The notes under the pieces are model-generated. The model saw only the letters and a list, made by a program, of their open reading frames with translations. It was not told the DNA's origin and searched no databases. From Porites lobata (Eukaryota; Cnidaria; Anthozoa; Scleractinia; Poritidae): DNA of 64,000 nucleotides. How positions within the stretch are numbered: the first letter of the stretch is position 1; the number at the start of each line of letters is the position of its first letter. Where the stretch lies: assembly GCA_942486035.1 (NCBI GenBank), contig CALNXK010000380.1, forward strand, positions 102,001 through 166,000. Direction: 5' to 3'. Made by a program: the position numbers and the translations under genes. Shown piece by piece: positions 10,545 through 21,655 of the stretch.

Positions 10545-11545
10545 TAGGGACTTTAAGCAACGACTACGGAAGAGTCTAGTACAGAGACCAAAACTATTTT
10601 TTTCCCACCACTCGCCAAATGCCTCAAGCCTTCAAGGAGCCACGACGGCGACAAAGGTCAAAACGTCGCTTTTTAATAAAAAGTGAATTCGCATTATTTC
10701 AAACTTTTTCGCGATTATTACAGGTCGCTTATTTTGTCAACGGTAGGCAAACTCATCAGGAAAAAAAGTTTGTCTTTGTGTTTTTTTACGTCCTCAATAA
10801 AACGTGAAATTAGGCATTTTCACGTCGTCGTCGTGCAGTGATGGCAAAGAAATGTTATAAAACAATAAGATGCACGTGAAAATTGTTGCTTTGCTAATCA
10901 AACTTATTGATTGGCCGTACTACGTTTTCCCGAAAACGTGGAACATCATGGCGGGCGGTAGTGTCTAGTACATTAACTATTTAGTTGCATTTTACGTGTT
11001 TAGAACGCTAGTGTATATTTGAAACAGAATCGCAAGATATACCCATTTTATCCTTTTTTGGTCACCCTTGGAAATTTCTGAAGGCTCATTTTTCGATCAT
11101 AAGCCCCAAATTCCGGTGTCGAGCACGACACCCATGTGAAAAATACAGCCAAATATGCAAAATACAGTTGACGGGGAAGAGGATTTCATAAGGGATATCA
11201 TCTCACCAAGTGCTGTGAACAAGACTGATAAAACGCAACCAATCCCTGAATTTGCCCATGCATCGCTCTTTTTTTATGATTTTTTTTTGAACATTTCCTT
11301 GCCGTGGGGTCACTACACGGCTTCAACCTCACGATAGTTCGCCAACATTTGACAAAGTAAGCGAGTTGGAATAATCGCAATAAAGAATAAAAGAACGCGA
11401 ATACACTTTTAAACAACGCTTTCAACGCGATAGCTGTCGTGGTATCTCAAACTCCCTGACTTGAGGCATTGATGGGTGGCGAAAAAATATTACTTCCGGT
11501 CACCGTACTGGAACCTTCCGTAGTCTCTGCTTAAAGTCTCTAATA
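10545..11545. mobile_element. Foldback element, ~200 bp imperfect arms
   Basis: The left arm begins AGGGACTTTAAGCAACGACT and continues to about 10740. The right arm, inverted, begins at 11545 with AGAGACTTTAAGCAGAGACT and runs back to about 11345, including GCCTCAAG and CGCCA blocks. The centre holds TTTTCACGTCGTCGTCGTGC, a family hallmark shared with 9890-10256, and about 400 bp of unrelated sequence. No domain-bearing ORF. Confidence 0.6.
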
Positions 11546-12059
11546 TCTAACCTTCCCAGTGAAACAACACAAGTCAGAATTTGAACTTACCACTGACAGG
11601 TTTTGGACCTTCACTGCTTCTTCAGAATTTTTCATAGCGCAATGCCTTTCAAACCAGAAACCCGTATCATCAGCCGCGTTATTTGTAAACAAATTTGACA
11701 CAACAAATCCATCGTTTAAGTGCGAACATGCTGGTTTGCAATGTGACTCGTCGGACGACTAACATAAAAATCTGTCGGAGTGGAAGGTCCAAAAGGGCCT
11801 CCAAAACTTCTCTGCCTTAACGTCGTTAAGAATACTTTTTCCTCTGAGTCACTCATTTCTTTCCGATAAAACCACTGTTTGACTACTCCCCATGAATTGA
11901 CCAATTTCCATATTTTAGAATTCAGCCTCCAACAATTCGAGGCTCTTGGGAATCATCGTCTCTAAAGAATTAATGCTTTGTTAAAAGCGTTTACATTAGG
12001 AAACCTCACACGTGAAAAATAAGCATGTTATTTTCTTGTCCCTCAAGGGTATGTGATAT
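11546..12059. other. Unassigned DNA
   Basis: Short frames at 11559-11762 (+) and 11716-11904 (-) overlap antisense and have no domain. Nothing else seen. Confidence 0.4.
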
Positions 12060-12411
12060 ATTCACACACCTCCTCGTTGGTGTATACTTGGTGTAGTTGT
12101 CTACAAAACAGATACTAGTGGACTCTTTGTTTTATTCAGACACAAAACAATTGCGAAGTTGAATTTTTAAAGTCCTTTTCTATACATTTGCACTTAGTTG
12201 TCTTTCTTTTTACTTCATGGCTTAACCTCTTGTATGTTTCTAAAAGCAAAAAAAAGGTTTTGTCGAAATATAAGAGTCCACGGTTTTTTGTTTCAATTCC
12301 TTACAGTATTACAAGATTGGTCTATTTTTTTTCTTTTTCCCCCCTTTGTGTTAAGAAGAATTTACTCTTCGGTCTCTCTGAAAACTAAACCTGAGTATAA
12401 TTGCTTTGAGT

Positions 12412-12529
12412 TAGCCTGCGTGGCAGGCGTTCGAAAGGGAAAGGGAAGGGAATTAGGGCGCGAGACCACGGGCGCCCAAATTCCCCCTTCCCCTTCCCCT
12501 TCCCCTATTAACGCCTGCCACTCAGGCTA
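12412..12529. mobile_element. TAGCCTG-family MITE, 9 bp duplication
   Basis: 118 bp with termini TAGCCTGCGTGGCAGGCGTT and complement ending ACTCAGGCTA. The exact 9 bp sequence GCTTTGAGT lies at 12403-12411 and 12530-12538. Copy B near 7550-7565 has the single uninterrupted site TTGCCTTGAGTGTG. The interior is purine-rich on the left and pyrimidine-rich on the right, so the whole element can fold into a hairpin. Confidence 0.9.
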
Positions 12530-13002
12530 GCTTTGAGTGTACATACCTAATTCAGTATCGAACCTTACCTATGGGGTTGTTTCTGAATTTCACAATAAGG
12601 TCTCTTAGGCTCTTACATTGTCCTTGAAAACCATGGGCCGGTTATTTAAACCAGTTTAACCAGTGTTAAACAAAACCGCGTTCTAATTCATTTTTTAGCA
12701 TTAGTTTTTGTTTTATCTAAACACCATTTATCGTGACCAGTTTCATTAAAGCATAAAGCGTAGACTAGAAAAGCATTTATCTTCTTAAATCAACCCACTA
12801 AGAACGAGATCTGGAGGTCTAATGATTTTTGAAACAGCGGCCCAAGTTAGACTTTGTTTAAATAACCGACCCCAAATCTTTTGTCCAGGCATTCCTCTCT
12901 GTATATCGATTGCCGACACAAAGATCTAAGTAGAAGTGAAGGAAGGGGGGTGACTGAGTTTATAAAAAACAGTAAAACATTAATTATCACGAGAATTTCT
13001 GG

Positions 13003-13240
13003 CAGGGTCGGCCAGGGGGTGTAGTGGTATACTAGTATACCCGAAAAAAATTCGCCAAAATACCCAAAAATACCCAAAATTCATCCAAATACACCCAAAA
13101 TTATACCCAGGTATACTTCATACCTGAAATTCAAAGAAAGTGATATACCGAATACCCGTATTTAATTAGCTGCAATATACAGTATACCCGATTTAAAAAG
13201 CCCCTGTATAAAGTATACCCAAAAACCCTGGCCGACCCTG
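13003..13240. mobile_element. CAGGG-terminated element, 6 bp duplication
   Basis: 238 bp with termini CAGGGTCGGCCAGGG and complement CCCTGGCCGACCCTG. TTCTGG is repeated exactly at 12997-13002 and 13241-13246. Copy B has the empty site GAATTTCTGGGGAAC at about 8615-8630. Internal TATACCC words recur many times. Confidence 0.85.
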
Positions 13241-13640
13241 TTCTGGGGAACTAAGCTCCACCGAGCTGACAAAACTGGAAAAACTAAACTACTGTATTTA
13301 TACATAAGTAAATGAACTATGTGACAGAAAAATGGGACACACTGAGCGGCAAACTTACGACCAACTTGCAGAAAAAAGGTGTCAAGAAGAGAAATCAGAA
13401 AAAAATGATAGTAAAAATAAACGCGCGTGAATAAGCCTATGAAATAGCAATCTTACGCATAATTGAAAGATGAATAAATGTAAAACAACAACAAAAAATG
13501 GTTAAACCTAATAATTGAACAACGAATTTGACATCGCAACTAAAAATGAGACCTTTCTAGACAGTAATCGTAAACCGAAGTGCCAAAACAACAAAAGCTA
13601 CAAGTGTGTAACTAAGAAAAGCGTAGAAAAACTGCATTAA

Positions 13641-14031
13641 CCCATTCGCTCCAGGAGATTTTGCCGAAAAACGCGTTTTAAAGCTGGTCAAGCAGTTTTC
13701 TGGTCATTGTGGTGCTACAGGTCTTACACTTGGCGGCCTTCTGATCCAGATGCAAAATATCAGCTTGCGCAGTTCGGGCATGCGCAGAAAGCAAAATTGA
13801 GCAGTCTTGACTTTTACTTTTCTCTTTCTCTCCTCTCTTCTTTTTTCGCTTTTCTTGCCTCATTTTTTTTCTCTTGCTGGGTATGTAATAGGCTTCATTC
13901 TAGTATGGTTTGAAAGATCTCTTCACTCTGCACAAGTTAGTGGACAAAGTTGTCCGCGACCGTTAAAACTGATGACGTCACAAGCGGTGGAAAGCACGTG
14001 GATCGGCACGGGCGGTTCAGGGGCGAATGGG
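13641..14031. mobile_element. TTAA-flanked MITE, 391 bp
   Basis: Termini CCCATTCGCTCC and complement GGGGCGAATGGG, flanked by TTAA at 13637-13640 and 14032-14035. Copies A and A2 show the uninterrupted site. A TTAA duplication points to piggyBac- or Kolobok-type transposition; no transposase is present. Confidence 0.85.
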
Positions 14032-14260
14032 TTAAAATTGTCTATAGACTGTCACATATGGACTATAACAATGAAAATAAAAATTGATCGCTATTCCTAC
14101 TGTCCTTCAGGTGACTATTGAACTAGTTGCAAGTGCACAAGCGCTAGCTGTGCAAACTACTAGTCGTAAAATAAGCTGCGAAAAGTACGCTGTAATTTTT
14201 AAATTGAACTACGAAAAGCTTCAACTTATTTATAAACAGTATAATTTCTTCTTCAGGATA

Positions 14261-15061
14261 CAGAGTTCCTATCCTTGCGAGGAACGCTCCACCTCGTAAT
14301 CATGTTCACAAATTAAAAAATTGACTTCCAATCAACTTTAGATAGTTAGGAACTGCTACGCTGCATTCTTCATCGTACCTATATACAGCAAAAACAACAA
14401 AAAGCAACGTTAGCAAGCTATCAGAAGTGATGGGTGATAAATTCCGCCAGCAAGGTACAATAATATTTTGACGACTGACTTCTAAGTTCAGACTAACTAA
14501 CTTCAGATTGAATCTTAAACTGTTAACGTCGTCCTATGATTAGCCCTATTAATTGTGAGATTTATCGATACATAAATAGTTTCCTGCCTTTCGGCTGGTA
14601 AAAAAGTTCTCTGTTGCACCTCATAATGAATCGACCACCCATCAAAAATACCAAAATCACTTATTTTTTCCACTTAGAGCACCATTGATACCTGGAACCT
14701 CTACAAAGCGACCACCTTCCGTAAGAAACCAGCTAATCTTGACATACTGGGTGGTCGCTCAAGGTACGTTCTACTGTACGTTAAAATAAAAAGAAATCAA
14801 ACGGGGCCACGGACACTTTAAAATGTTAAGAAATCACGAGACTTGAAAGAAATGTTCTCGTGTTTGACTGCCTAAAGAAGTACCAAAGTCAAACTCCTTT
14901 GTAGTGAACTCGACCTATGATTGGCAGATTGACGTTAAGTAGCACCAGTTGAGTTCGTTGTCCTATAAAGTGGCAAAATAATTGCTTGTTTTAAAAAATG
15001 ACGTTTTCTAAAGAACGTAATATGATTTTAGGTTTAAAAAAAGCCAAAGATACCTTGTTAT
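14261..15061. repeat. 3' flank shared with the second TPR-CHAT gene
   Basis: Matches 61610-62704 in the same order and the same position relative to the CHAT stop codon. Shared blocks are TTGCGAGGAACGCTC / TTGCAAGGAACGCTC, CACTGCATTCTTCATCGTAC-like, ACGTTAGCAAGCTA, CTCAGAGCACCAT-like and CGGACACTTTAAAATGT-like. It probably includes 3' UTR plus downstream DNA carried along in the gene duplication. Confidence 0.75.
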
Positions 15062-18000
15062 TTATTTGTTGCCCTCAAACTCAACCGTTACGTCATCACC
15101 AATGAGGACAAACGGCGCCCAGTACATCACTGCATTAAAGCGGACAGATTCTCTCATGGATTTCATGGCTTTGTTCAGAGCCTCACTGGCACTTCTTCCA
15201 TTGACTAGTTGTTGGTAGAAAACTTTCATGAACTCCATAGTAGCCTCGTCGTCGATCGCCCACAGGGACACCAGAACAGAACGAGCACCGGCACCCAAAA
15301 ACGCCCGTGCGATGCCGACCACGCCCTCAGCCTTGATCTCTCCCCGGGCACTATGACAGCAACTAAGTACCACAAGTCTTGCCCTAATCTGCGCCTTTAA
15401 AACATCTTTCATAGTTAAGAGATAGTCTTCCTTGACTGGAACCAGGGATGAACGTGTTGTGTTCGGTGCTAGGGCTATTTCTCCTGTTTCCATTTTACCG
15501 TGAGCGGCAATGTGCACCAAGGCAACCGAGGAGATTCGTCTCAATACTTCATCCTTTGTTGCCTGCTTTCCAACAAGAGGCGTTGTTTGAAGTATTTCCC
15601 CAATCATCTTCACTTCCTTTTCGGCCCACTTCAACTGGGGTAGCTTTGTTCCATTATACCTTACTTCCTGTACCCACGGATCGCCAACGAGAAGGGCGCC
15701 AGTCTTGCTGTGCCAGTCTGCTGGACAGTTGATGATTAATCGCAGACTAGAAAGGGAGGGAAGGAGTCGGATTCTAAGGGTTTCACAGAGGTACTTCGAA
15801 TTCAGGTCCATAAAGGCAGCATAAGGTGCCAAAAACAGAGGACCTGGAGGGACGACCACAACTTCATCACCCTGGATGAAATCCTTAATAGGGTCTATGA
15901 CGACATCATACAATGTTTTCAATGGATTTGTCTCGCAGAGCGAGGAATCAGACCTTTTCTTGTTGGATCTTTCATCTGATACCGTTTCATCTCTTGGATT
16001 GTTTAATGAGCGATCTTCACAGTTAACATAAGCTCTCACTCCAAGAACCTCAAATGTAATTTCTAACAGAGTCTGAAAATAGGTTGTAATAGGGACATCT
16101 ATCTGCTTTCTTTTAGATTTGATTTCTTTTCCATTTTTGTTGACCCAGAAAACTATTTCTTCCTCGTTGAGCCCTATAAAAACTGAATTTCCTGGTAGGC
16201 AATTAAGAATTTCAGGTGAAGTTGCAGTCACTGTTTCTATTTCTGGACAAAAGCCTTTTATTCCATACTTCAGTTCCAGAAGATCATTTAAGGCCTGCGC
16301 ACGTCCTTTATCAGCGGCTAACAGTGCCTCGACGAGTTTTCCCTTTTCAAACAGCAGTTTCCATAGCTGCGAATAAACGTGATCATACGTACTACCAAGA
16401 CTAATTTTCCATTCATCATTAGATATCAGCTTACTCCTCATGTGGTCGAATATTCTTATACTGTTTTTATAGTACTGAATGGCTTTTTCGAATATTCCAA
16501 GATTTTCATGGACGTAGCCAAGACTAGAGTACGATATCCCCTCTCCTTTCCTGTCACCCAATTCTCTGGAAACTTCGAGTTCTCGTTCATAATATTCTTT
16601 GGCCTTTTGGAAATCTCCAACACTGTGATACGCTTCGCCAAGATTACCATACGCTTTTCCTTCTCCTGTCCTGTCTCCCACCTCTCTGGCAATTTTGAGG
16701 CCTTGTTCAAGGTACTCTATGGCTTTCTGGAAATCTCCACGCCTGCGATAGGAAATACCAAGATTACCATATGCCGATCCTTCTCCTGTTTTATCCCCCA
16801 ATTCTCTGGAAATTTTGAGGTGTTGTTCCTTGTAGTCTATGCCTTTCTGAAAATCTCCAAGACTGTCAAAAACAATTCCAAGATTGCAGTACGCTGATCC
16901 TTCTTGTACCCTGTTTCCCACTTCTTTACATATGTTCAGATGTCTTTCATGGTTTTCTTTGGCGTGTTGGAAATCCCCAAGACTGTAATAGGCACTGCCA
17001 AGATTACAATTCGCTGCTCCTTCTCCTTCCTTGTTTCCCACTTCTCTTGAAATGTTCAAACTTCGTTCATGGTAGTCAATGGCTTTCTGAAAATCTCCAA
17101 GACTCGAAAAAACGTTACCAAGATTACCGTAGGCTTGTCCTTCTCCAGCCCTGTCTCCCAATTCTTCGGCAATTTTGAGGTGTCGTTCATAGTGGCCCAA
17201 GGCTTTCTGGAAATCTCCAAGTCTGAAGTAGGCGTGGCCAAGATTTTCGTACGCTACTCTTTCTCCTGGTCTTTCTCCGTCTTCTCTAGTAATTTTGAGG
17301 TATTGTTCCTGGTATTTTATGGCTGTCCGGAAATCACCAAGACAAAGCTCGACATTGCCGAGATTACAGTACGCTTTTCCTTCTAATACCCTGTGTCCTA
17401 CTTCTATGGCAATTTGGAGGTATTGTTTAATGTAGTCTTTGGCTTTCTGGAATTCCCCTTGCACGAGATAGACCCTGCCAAGAGTGCAGTAAGCTTTTCC
17501 TACTTCTGCCTTGTCTCCTACTTCTTTGGCAATTTTAAGTTGTCGTTCACTGTAGTCTATAGCTTTCTGTAAATTGCCAAGACTGTGTTCGACGAAGCCG
17601 AGATTACCATACGCTTTTCCTTCTCCTGCCTTGTCTCCCACTTTTCTGGCAATTTTGAGATGTAGTTCAAAGAAGTCTTTGGCTTTCTGGTAGTCTCCAA
17701 GAGCGTGGTAGGGGCCTCCAAGATTACAGTACGATTGGCCTTCTAATATTGTGTCTCCCACTTCTCTGGCAATTTTTAGAGTTCGTTCACTGTAGTCTAT
17801 GGATTTCTGGAAATCTCCAAGCATGTAATAGGCATTGCCAAGATCACCGTAAGCCGTTGCTTCTCCTGTTCTGTCTCCAACTTCTCTTGCAATCTTGAGG
17901 TGCTGTTCATGGTAATTTATAGCTCTCTGGAAATCTCCAATATTCAAGTAGGCTTTGCCAAGATTACCGTGCGCATTTCCTTCTTCTAATTTTTCTCCCA

Positions 18001-20044
18001 CTTCTCTAGCAATTTTGAGATGTTGTTCACTGTAGTCTATGGATGTTTGGAAATCTCCTGTATTCAAATAGGTGCTGCCAAGATTACCGTACGCTTTTCC
18101 CTCTCCTGCCCTGTCTCCTACCTTTCTAACAGTTTTAAGGAATAGTTCATGGTAGTCTATAGCTTTCTGGAAATCTCCAAGAATATTATAGGCAATACCA
18201 AGATTACAGTACGCTCTTCCTTGTGAAACCTCGTCTCCCAGTTCTCTGGCAATTTTGAGGTCTTGTTCATGGTAGTCTTTGGCTTTCTTAACATCTCCAA
18301 AACTAAGATAGACGTTGCCAAGATTACAGTACGCTGTGCCTTCACCTGCCCTGTCCCCCATTTCTTTGACAATTTGAAGCTCTAGGTCAAAGTAGTCCTT
18401 TGCTTTCTGGAAATCTCCTAGACTACGATAGGCGTTGCCAAGACTACAGTACGCTTTTCCTTCTCCTGCCCTGTCTCCTACTTCTTTGGCAATTTTAAGG
18501 TGTCGTTCACCGTAGTCTATGGCTTTCTGGAAATCTCCAAGACTGTCATAGGCGTTGCTAAGATTACAGCATGCTTGTCCTTCTTCTGCCCTGTTTCCCA
18601 GTTCTGTGGCAATTTTAAGGTGTTGCTCGAAGCAGGTTTTGGCTTTTTGAAAATCTCCAAGATTGTGATAGGTAATGCCAAGACTACAGTACACTGTCCC
18701 TCCTGCTACCCTGTCTTTCACTTCTTCGCTAAGATTAAGGTGCCGCTCAAGGTAGAATTTGGCTTTCTGAAAATCGTTAATACGGTAATAAACATAACCA
18801 AGCTTCATGCACGCTGCTCCTTCTTCTGCCCTGTTTCCTACTTCTCTGGTGAGTCTGATGCATTGTTCAAAGTAGTCTATGGCTTTCTGAATGTCCCCAA
18901 GACTGCGATAGGCGCAGCCGAGATTGGTATATGCCATTACTTCTCCTGCTCTGTCATTCACTTCTCTGGTAATTTTCAGATATCGTTCAAAGTAGTCTAC
19001 TGCTTTCTGGATATCTCCAAGACTGTCATAGGCTTTTCCAAAATTATTGTACGTTCTTCCTTCTCCTTTTCGGTCTCCTACTTGCCTGCAAATTTTGAGG
19101 TCTTGTTCAAAGTAGTCTATGGCTTTCTGGATATCTCCAAGACCGAGATAAGCGCAGCCAAGATTACCAAGCGCCTTTCCTTCTTTCTTTTTATCCTGTT
19201 CTTCCCTCGCAAGTTTGAGGTGTTGTTTATGGAAGTCAATTGCTTTATGAAAATCTCCAAGACCGTAGTAAATGATGCCAAGACTATTGTATGCATATCC
19301 TTCATTTTCCGTGTCTCCCATTTGTACCGAAATTTTGAGGCCTTCTTTGTGGTACTCTATGGCTTTATCGAAATCTCCATATCCGTCATAAGCCTTAGCA
19401 AGGTTTCTGCATGCCTGTCCTTCCCCTTTCCTGTCTCCCAGTTCTTGGACAATTTTGAGGTGTTGTTCATGGTAGTCTATAGCTTTCTGGAACTCCCCAA
19501 GACTCTCATAGGTGTAGCCAAGTAAACAGCATGCGCCTCCTTCTTCATTCCTGTTTCCTACTTCTCTGGCAATTTTGAGATATCGTTCATGGTTGTCTAT
19601 GGCTTTCTGGAAATCTCCAAGACGGTGATAGGCGATGCCAAGATGAGCGTATGCACCTCCTTCTAATTCCTTATCTCCCTCTTCTCTAGCAATTTTGAGG
19701 TAACGCTCATAGCTGTGAATATCGCAAATATTACCATACGTTGCTCGTTCCTCTGTCATGTCTCCAACGCCTTTAGCATGGGAGTCCATGGTCTTTTGGA
19801 ATTCAAGGTCGTTGTAGGTGTTTCCTAGATTACAATGCGCTTCTCCTTCTTCTTTTCCAGCCATTTCAACACTTACTGGCCAAGAAGATATGCTGCTCCA
19901 TGAAAAGGATAGATGATGTTGGGCCACAAAACTTTTCAGGCCTTTCGAGAAACGGGCTTCTGAACCGTGAGAAAACAGGGAGTGATTCTGAAAGCTTGGC
20001 TCGTCTCCGCACGATTCTGGCAATGTAAAGGAGGAAAACATCAA
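15062..20044 (-). CDS. TPR-repeat protein with C-terminal CHAT protease-like domain
   Basis: One uninterrupted frame of 1,660 codons ending at a TAA next to the shared 3' flank. Residues ~66-1190 hold about 28 TPRs of 40 aa (consensus NLG.AY..LGDFQKAI.YHE.HLKIA.E.GDR..EG); the first is degenerate and shortened. Because units are exactly 120 bp, the DNA is itself a tandem repeat. Residues ~1225-1655 form a CHAT domain (caspase/separase-like clan CD fold). The probable dyad is His1515 in VHIAAHGKM and Cys1563 (or Cys1562) in VVLSCCHSARG, both intact. No signal peptide or membrane segment is evident, so it should be cytosolic. By family knowledge, TPRs bind a partner and CHAT cleaves or once cleaved peptide bonds; the substrate is unknown. 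The N-terminal ~60 aa do not look like TPR, and Met61 (codon at 19862-19864), just before the first repeat, is an alternative start. A 5' exon cannot be excluded. Confidence 0.92.
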   Translation of the reverse strand: MMFSSFTLPESCGDEPSFQNHSLFSHGSEARFSKGLKSFVAQHHLSFSWSSISSWPVSVEMAGKEEGEAHCNLGNTYNDLEFQKTMDSHAKGVGDMTEERATYGNICDIHSYERYLKIAREEGDKELEGGAYAHLGIAYHRLGDFQKAIDNHERYLKIAREVGNRNEEGGACCLLGYTYESLGEFQKAIDYHEQHLKIVQELGDRKGEGQACRNLAKAYDGYGDFDKAIEYHKEGLKISVQMGDTENEGYAYNSLGIIYYGLGDFHKAIDFHKQHLKLAREEQDKKKEGKALGNLGCAYLGLGDIQKAIDYFEQDLKICRQVGDRKGEGRTYNNFGKAYDSLGDIQKAVDYFERYLKITREVNDRAGEVMAYTNLGCAYRSLGDIQKAIDYFEQCIRLTREVGNRAEEGAACMKLGYVYYRINDFQKAKFYLERHLNLSEEVKDRVAGGTVYCSLGITYHNLGDFQKAKTCFEQHLKIATELGNRAEEGQACCNLSNAYDSLGDFQKAIDYGERHLKIAKEVGDRAGEGKAYCSLGNAYRSLGDFQKAKDYFDLELQIVKEMGDRAGEGTAYCNLGNVYLSFGDVKKAKDYHEQDLKIARELGDEVSQGRAYCNLGIAYNILGDFQKAIDYHELFLKTVRKVGDRAGEGKAYGNLGSTYLNTGDFQTSIDYSEQHLKIAREVGEKLEEGNAHGNLGKAYLNIGDFQRAINYHEQHLKIAREVGDRTGEATAYGDLGNAYYMLGDFQKSIDYSERTLKIAREVGDTILEGQSYCNLGGPYHALGDYQKAKDFFELHLKIARKVGDKAGEGKAYGNLGFVEHSLGNLQKAIDYSERQLKIAKEVGDKAEVGKAYCTLGRVYLVQGEFQKAKDYIKQYLQIAIEVGHRVLEGKAYCNLGNVELCLGDFRTAIKYQEQYLKITREDGERPGERVAYENLGHAYFRLGDFQKALGHYERHLKIAEELGDRAGEGQAYGNLGNVFSSLGDFQKAIDYHERSLNISREVGNKEGEGAANCNLGSAYYSLGDFQHAKENHERHLNICKEVGNRVQEGSAYCNLGIVFDSLGDFQKGIDYKEQHLKISRELGDKTGEGSAYGNLGISYRRRGDFQKAIEYLEQGLKIAREVGDRTGEGKAYGNLGEAYHSVGDFQKAKEYYERELEVSRELGDRKGEGISYSSLGYVHENLGIFEKAIQYYKNSIRIFDHMRSKLISNDEWKISLGSTYDHVYSQLWKLLFEKGKLVEALLAADKGRAQALNDLLELKYGIKGFCPEIETVTATSPEILNCLPGNSVFIGLNEEEIVFWVNKNGKEIKSKRKQIDVPITTYFQTLLEITFEVLGVRAYVNCEDRSLNNPRDETVSDERSNKKRSDSSLCETNPLKTLYDVVIDPIKDFIQGDEVVVVPPGPLFLAPYAAFMDLNSKYLCETLRIRLLPSLSSLRLIINCPADWHSKTGALLVGDPWVQEVRYNGTKLPQLKWAEKEVKMIGEILQTTPLVGKQATKDEVLRRISSVALVHIAAHGKMETGEIALAPNTTRSSLVPVKEDYLLTMKDVLKAQIRARLVVLSCCHSARGEIKAEGVVGIARAFLGAGARSVLVSLWAIDDEATMEFMKVFYQQLVNGRSASEALNKAMKSMRESVRFNAVMYWAPFVLIGDDVTVEFEGNK

Positions 20045-21470
20045 TTACGATTATTCTGTAGAACCAGCACCCACTGAATTTGAGAAAGTCAATTACTAAG
20101 GGCAGCTTGCCCTAGAGTAGGAAGAAATGCACGCTTTACCGAGTCGTATTTTCTGCAGTTTGTGCCGAGGCTGGTAGGTTTACGTACGTACTGACCTTGA
20201 TTGCATTTGGTTATAATGAAAAAAAAAAACAAACAAAACAGGCAGGACAATCGTGAGTCAGCACCAATTTCACCTGCCTTCTATCCACGCTCGAGTGCTC
20301 ATTTATGCCCAATCCAAGTTTAGACAAGACGCTACGGTGCGTACACTTCGGCGTCGTGGTTGTGGAACTGATTAATTGTAATGCGGAGGAATAGTAAGAA
20401 ATGAAATATGGTAAGAGTAAGGTGTTAATTTGTGAAATTATGGAATTTGTCAGGACATTCTGAAAAGAGCAACATCCAAGAGGCCTACTTGCCAAAAACT
20501 AGCATTTCGAGACAACTTGTCTCTGAGATACTAGCCCAGTTATGCTCTGATGACTCCATACAAATCCTTCTAAATTTGACGTGGGTCTAAACGTTTAGAC
20601 CTAGGTCAAATATGAGGTTACTGGCGGTAAATAGCAAGTCTAACAAAAAAAAAAAACAGTGAAAAAAAGAATTCTCTATTTTTCTTAATCACATCAAAAA
20701 CAGCATAGCAGTCTCATGTACTGATTAAAGATATGTAAGGCATGGGTAAGGAGACAATTACGTTGAGCATGGAATTGGCTAAAACTCAATGTTACGAGTT
20801 CGAATGTTTTGAGGATAATTATTCACTGACTATCAGCACGCAGGGATGTCGGATTAACTCAAGGAAGTTTAATACCAAAGAAACAGCCTTTACAGAGCTT
20901 TAAAACACAGCATCTGCCAACACAAACTTGACTTGAACTTAAGTAAAACTTAACAGCCTCTGCCAATAATAACAAACTCTCACTTGAACTTCAGGTATCT
21001 TACGGCTTCCGCCAACTTGTAAACACAGAACTTGAAATTCGACCTTCGTCACACTTGACTGAACACAGCAGTCCAGCTCGTGGGAAAACTTAGCTCGTCA
21101 AAAGAACTCGCTTGGAACTTGCATACCGTTTAACATGAGGTTCTAGAAAATACTAAACAGGCGAATAGTAGTAGCTTTTCGACATATTTTATGATTTCGG
21201 TAACGGATGTAAATCTGCTGACTCCTGCTGAAATGTAAACATGCCCTAATTAATTATTCATGAATAATCCAAAAACGTAGAGAACGTTCGAGAACGTCAC
21301 GCAACGCATGAAAGCAATTTTACTTCGTAACACTCAACAAAGACAAAATGTCTTCGTGCAGCCTTTTGTAACTTTAAATTCATCATAAAACAGTTCGAAA
21401 GGAGCTCTTACTCGTGAAATGCTTTTCAACACTGGAAGAGAAATTTCGTGTCTCTGCGTTGCCACGTAAT
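20045..21470. other. Upstream region of the TPR-CHAT gene
   Basis: AT-rich with no recognised coding sequence. It should contain the promoter and 5' UTR of the minus-strand gene, but no clear core promoter element can be picked by eye. A 94-codon minus frame at 20211-20495 has no domain. 20880-21130 repeats short CTTGAACTT / ACACAG words loosely. Confidence 0.45.
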
Positions 21471-21474
21471 ATCC

Positions 21475-21655
21475 TCTATTTATTCCTCGAGTAAATTAAA
21501 GACTAAACTCGAAGTGATCTCAAGATATCACGAAGTATTCCTGTCTCGTTTCGTGAAATAGCCGAAACAAGCCTAAAAGTCACGAACTTGCACGCCCAAT
21601 CTTGTCCCGAAACTAGTGCATCATTTCATAACTATTTTTCATGTTTCGAACTACC
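21475..21655 (+). mobile_element. SINE tail, upstream partial copy
   Basis: Shares with 21765-21945 the blocks TTCCTCGA, TTAAA, TGATCTC.A.ATATC, TC.AATAGCCGAA, and CGCCCAATCTTGTC / GTGCCCAATCTTGTC. It lacks a tRNA-like head and directly precedes the next copy, as expected for tandem or nested SINE insertion. Confidence 0.55.

Larger units (their letters stand above)
12060..14260. repeat. Dispersed segmental repeat, copy C (holds three MITEs)
   Basis: Colinear with copy B (7240-9030) and then with the end of copy A (5270-5460). It is interrupted by three elements at 12412-12529, 13003-13240 and 13641-14031, each missing from at least one other copy. Removing the three restores a continuous match. 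Confidence 0.75.

Noticed and set aside
16379..17386. Plus- and minus-strand frames of 60-172 codons in the TPR region
   Set aside because: All are shadow frames of the 15062-20044 gene created by its 120 bp periodicity.
18500..19525. 341-codon plus-strand open frame
   Set aside because: Lies antisense to the TPR array. The 120 bp repeat keeps the complementary frame open by repetition, and the peptide is a repeating artefact.
15062..20044. CRISPR-like direct repeat array
   Set aside because: The regular 120 bp spacing is a coding TPR array with an intact frame, not repeats with unique spacers.
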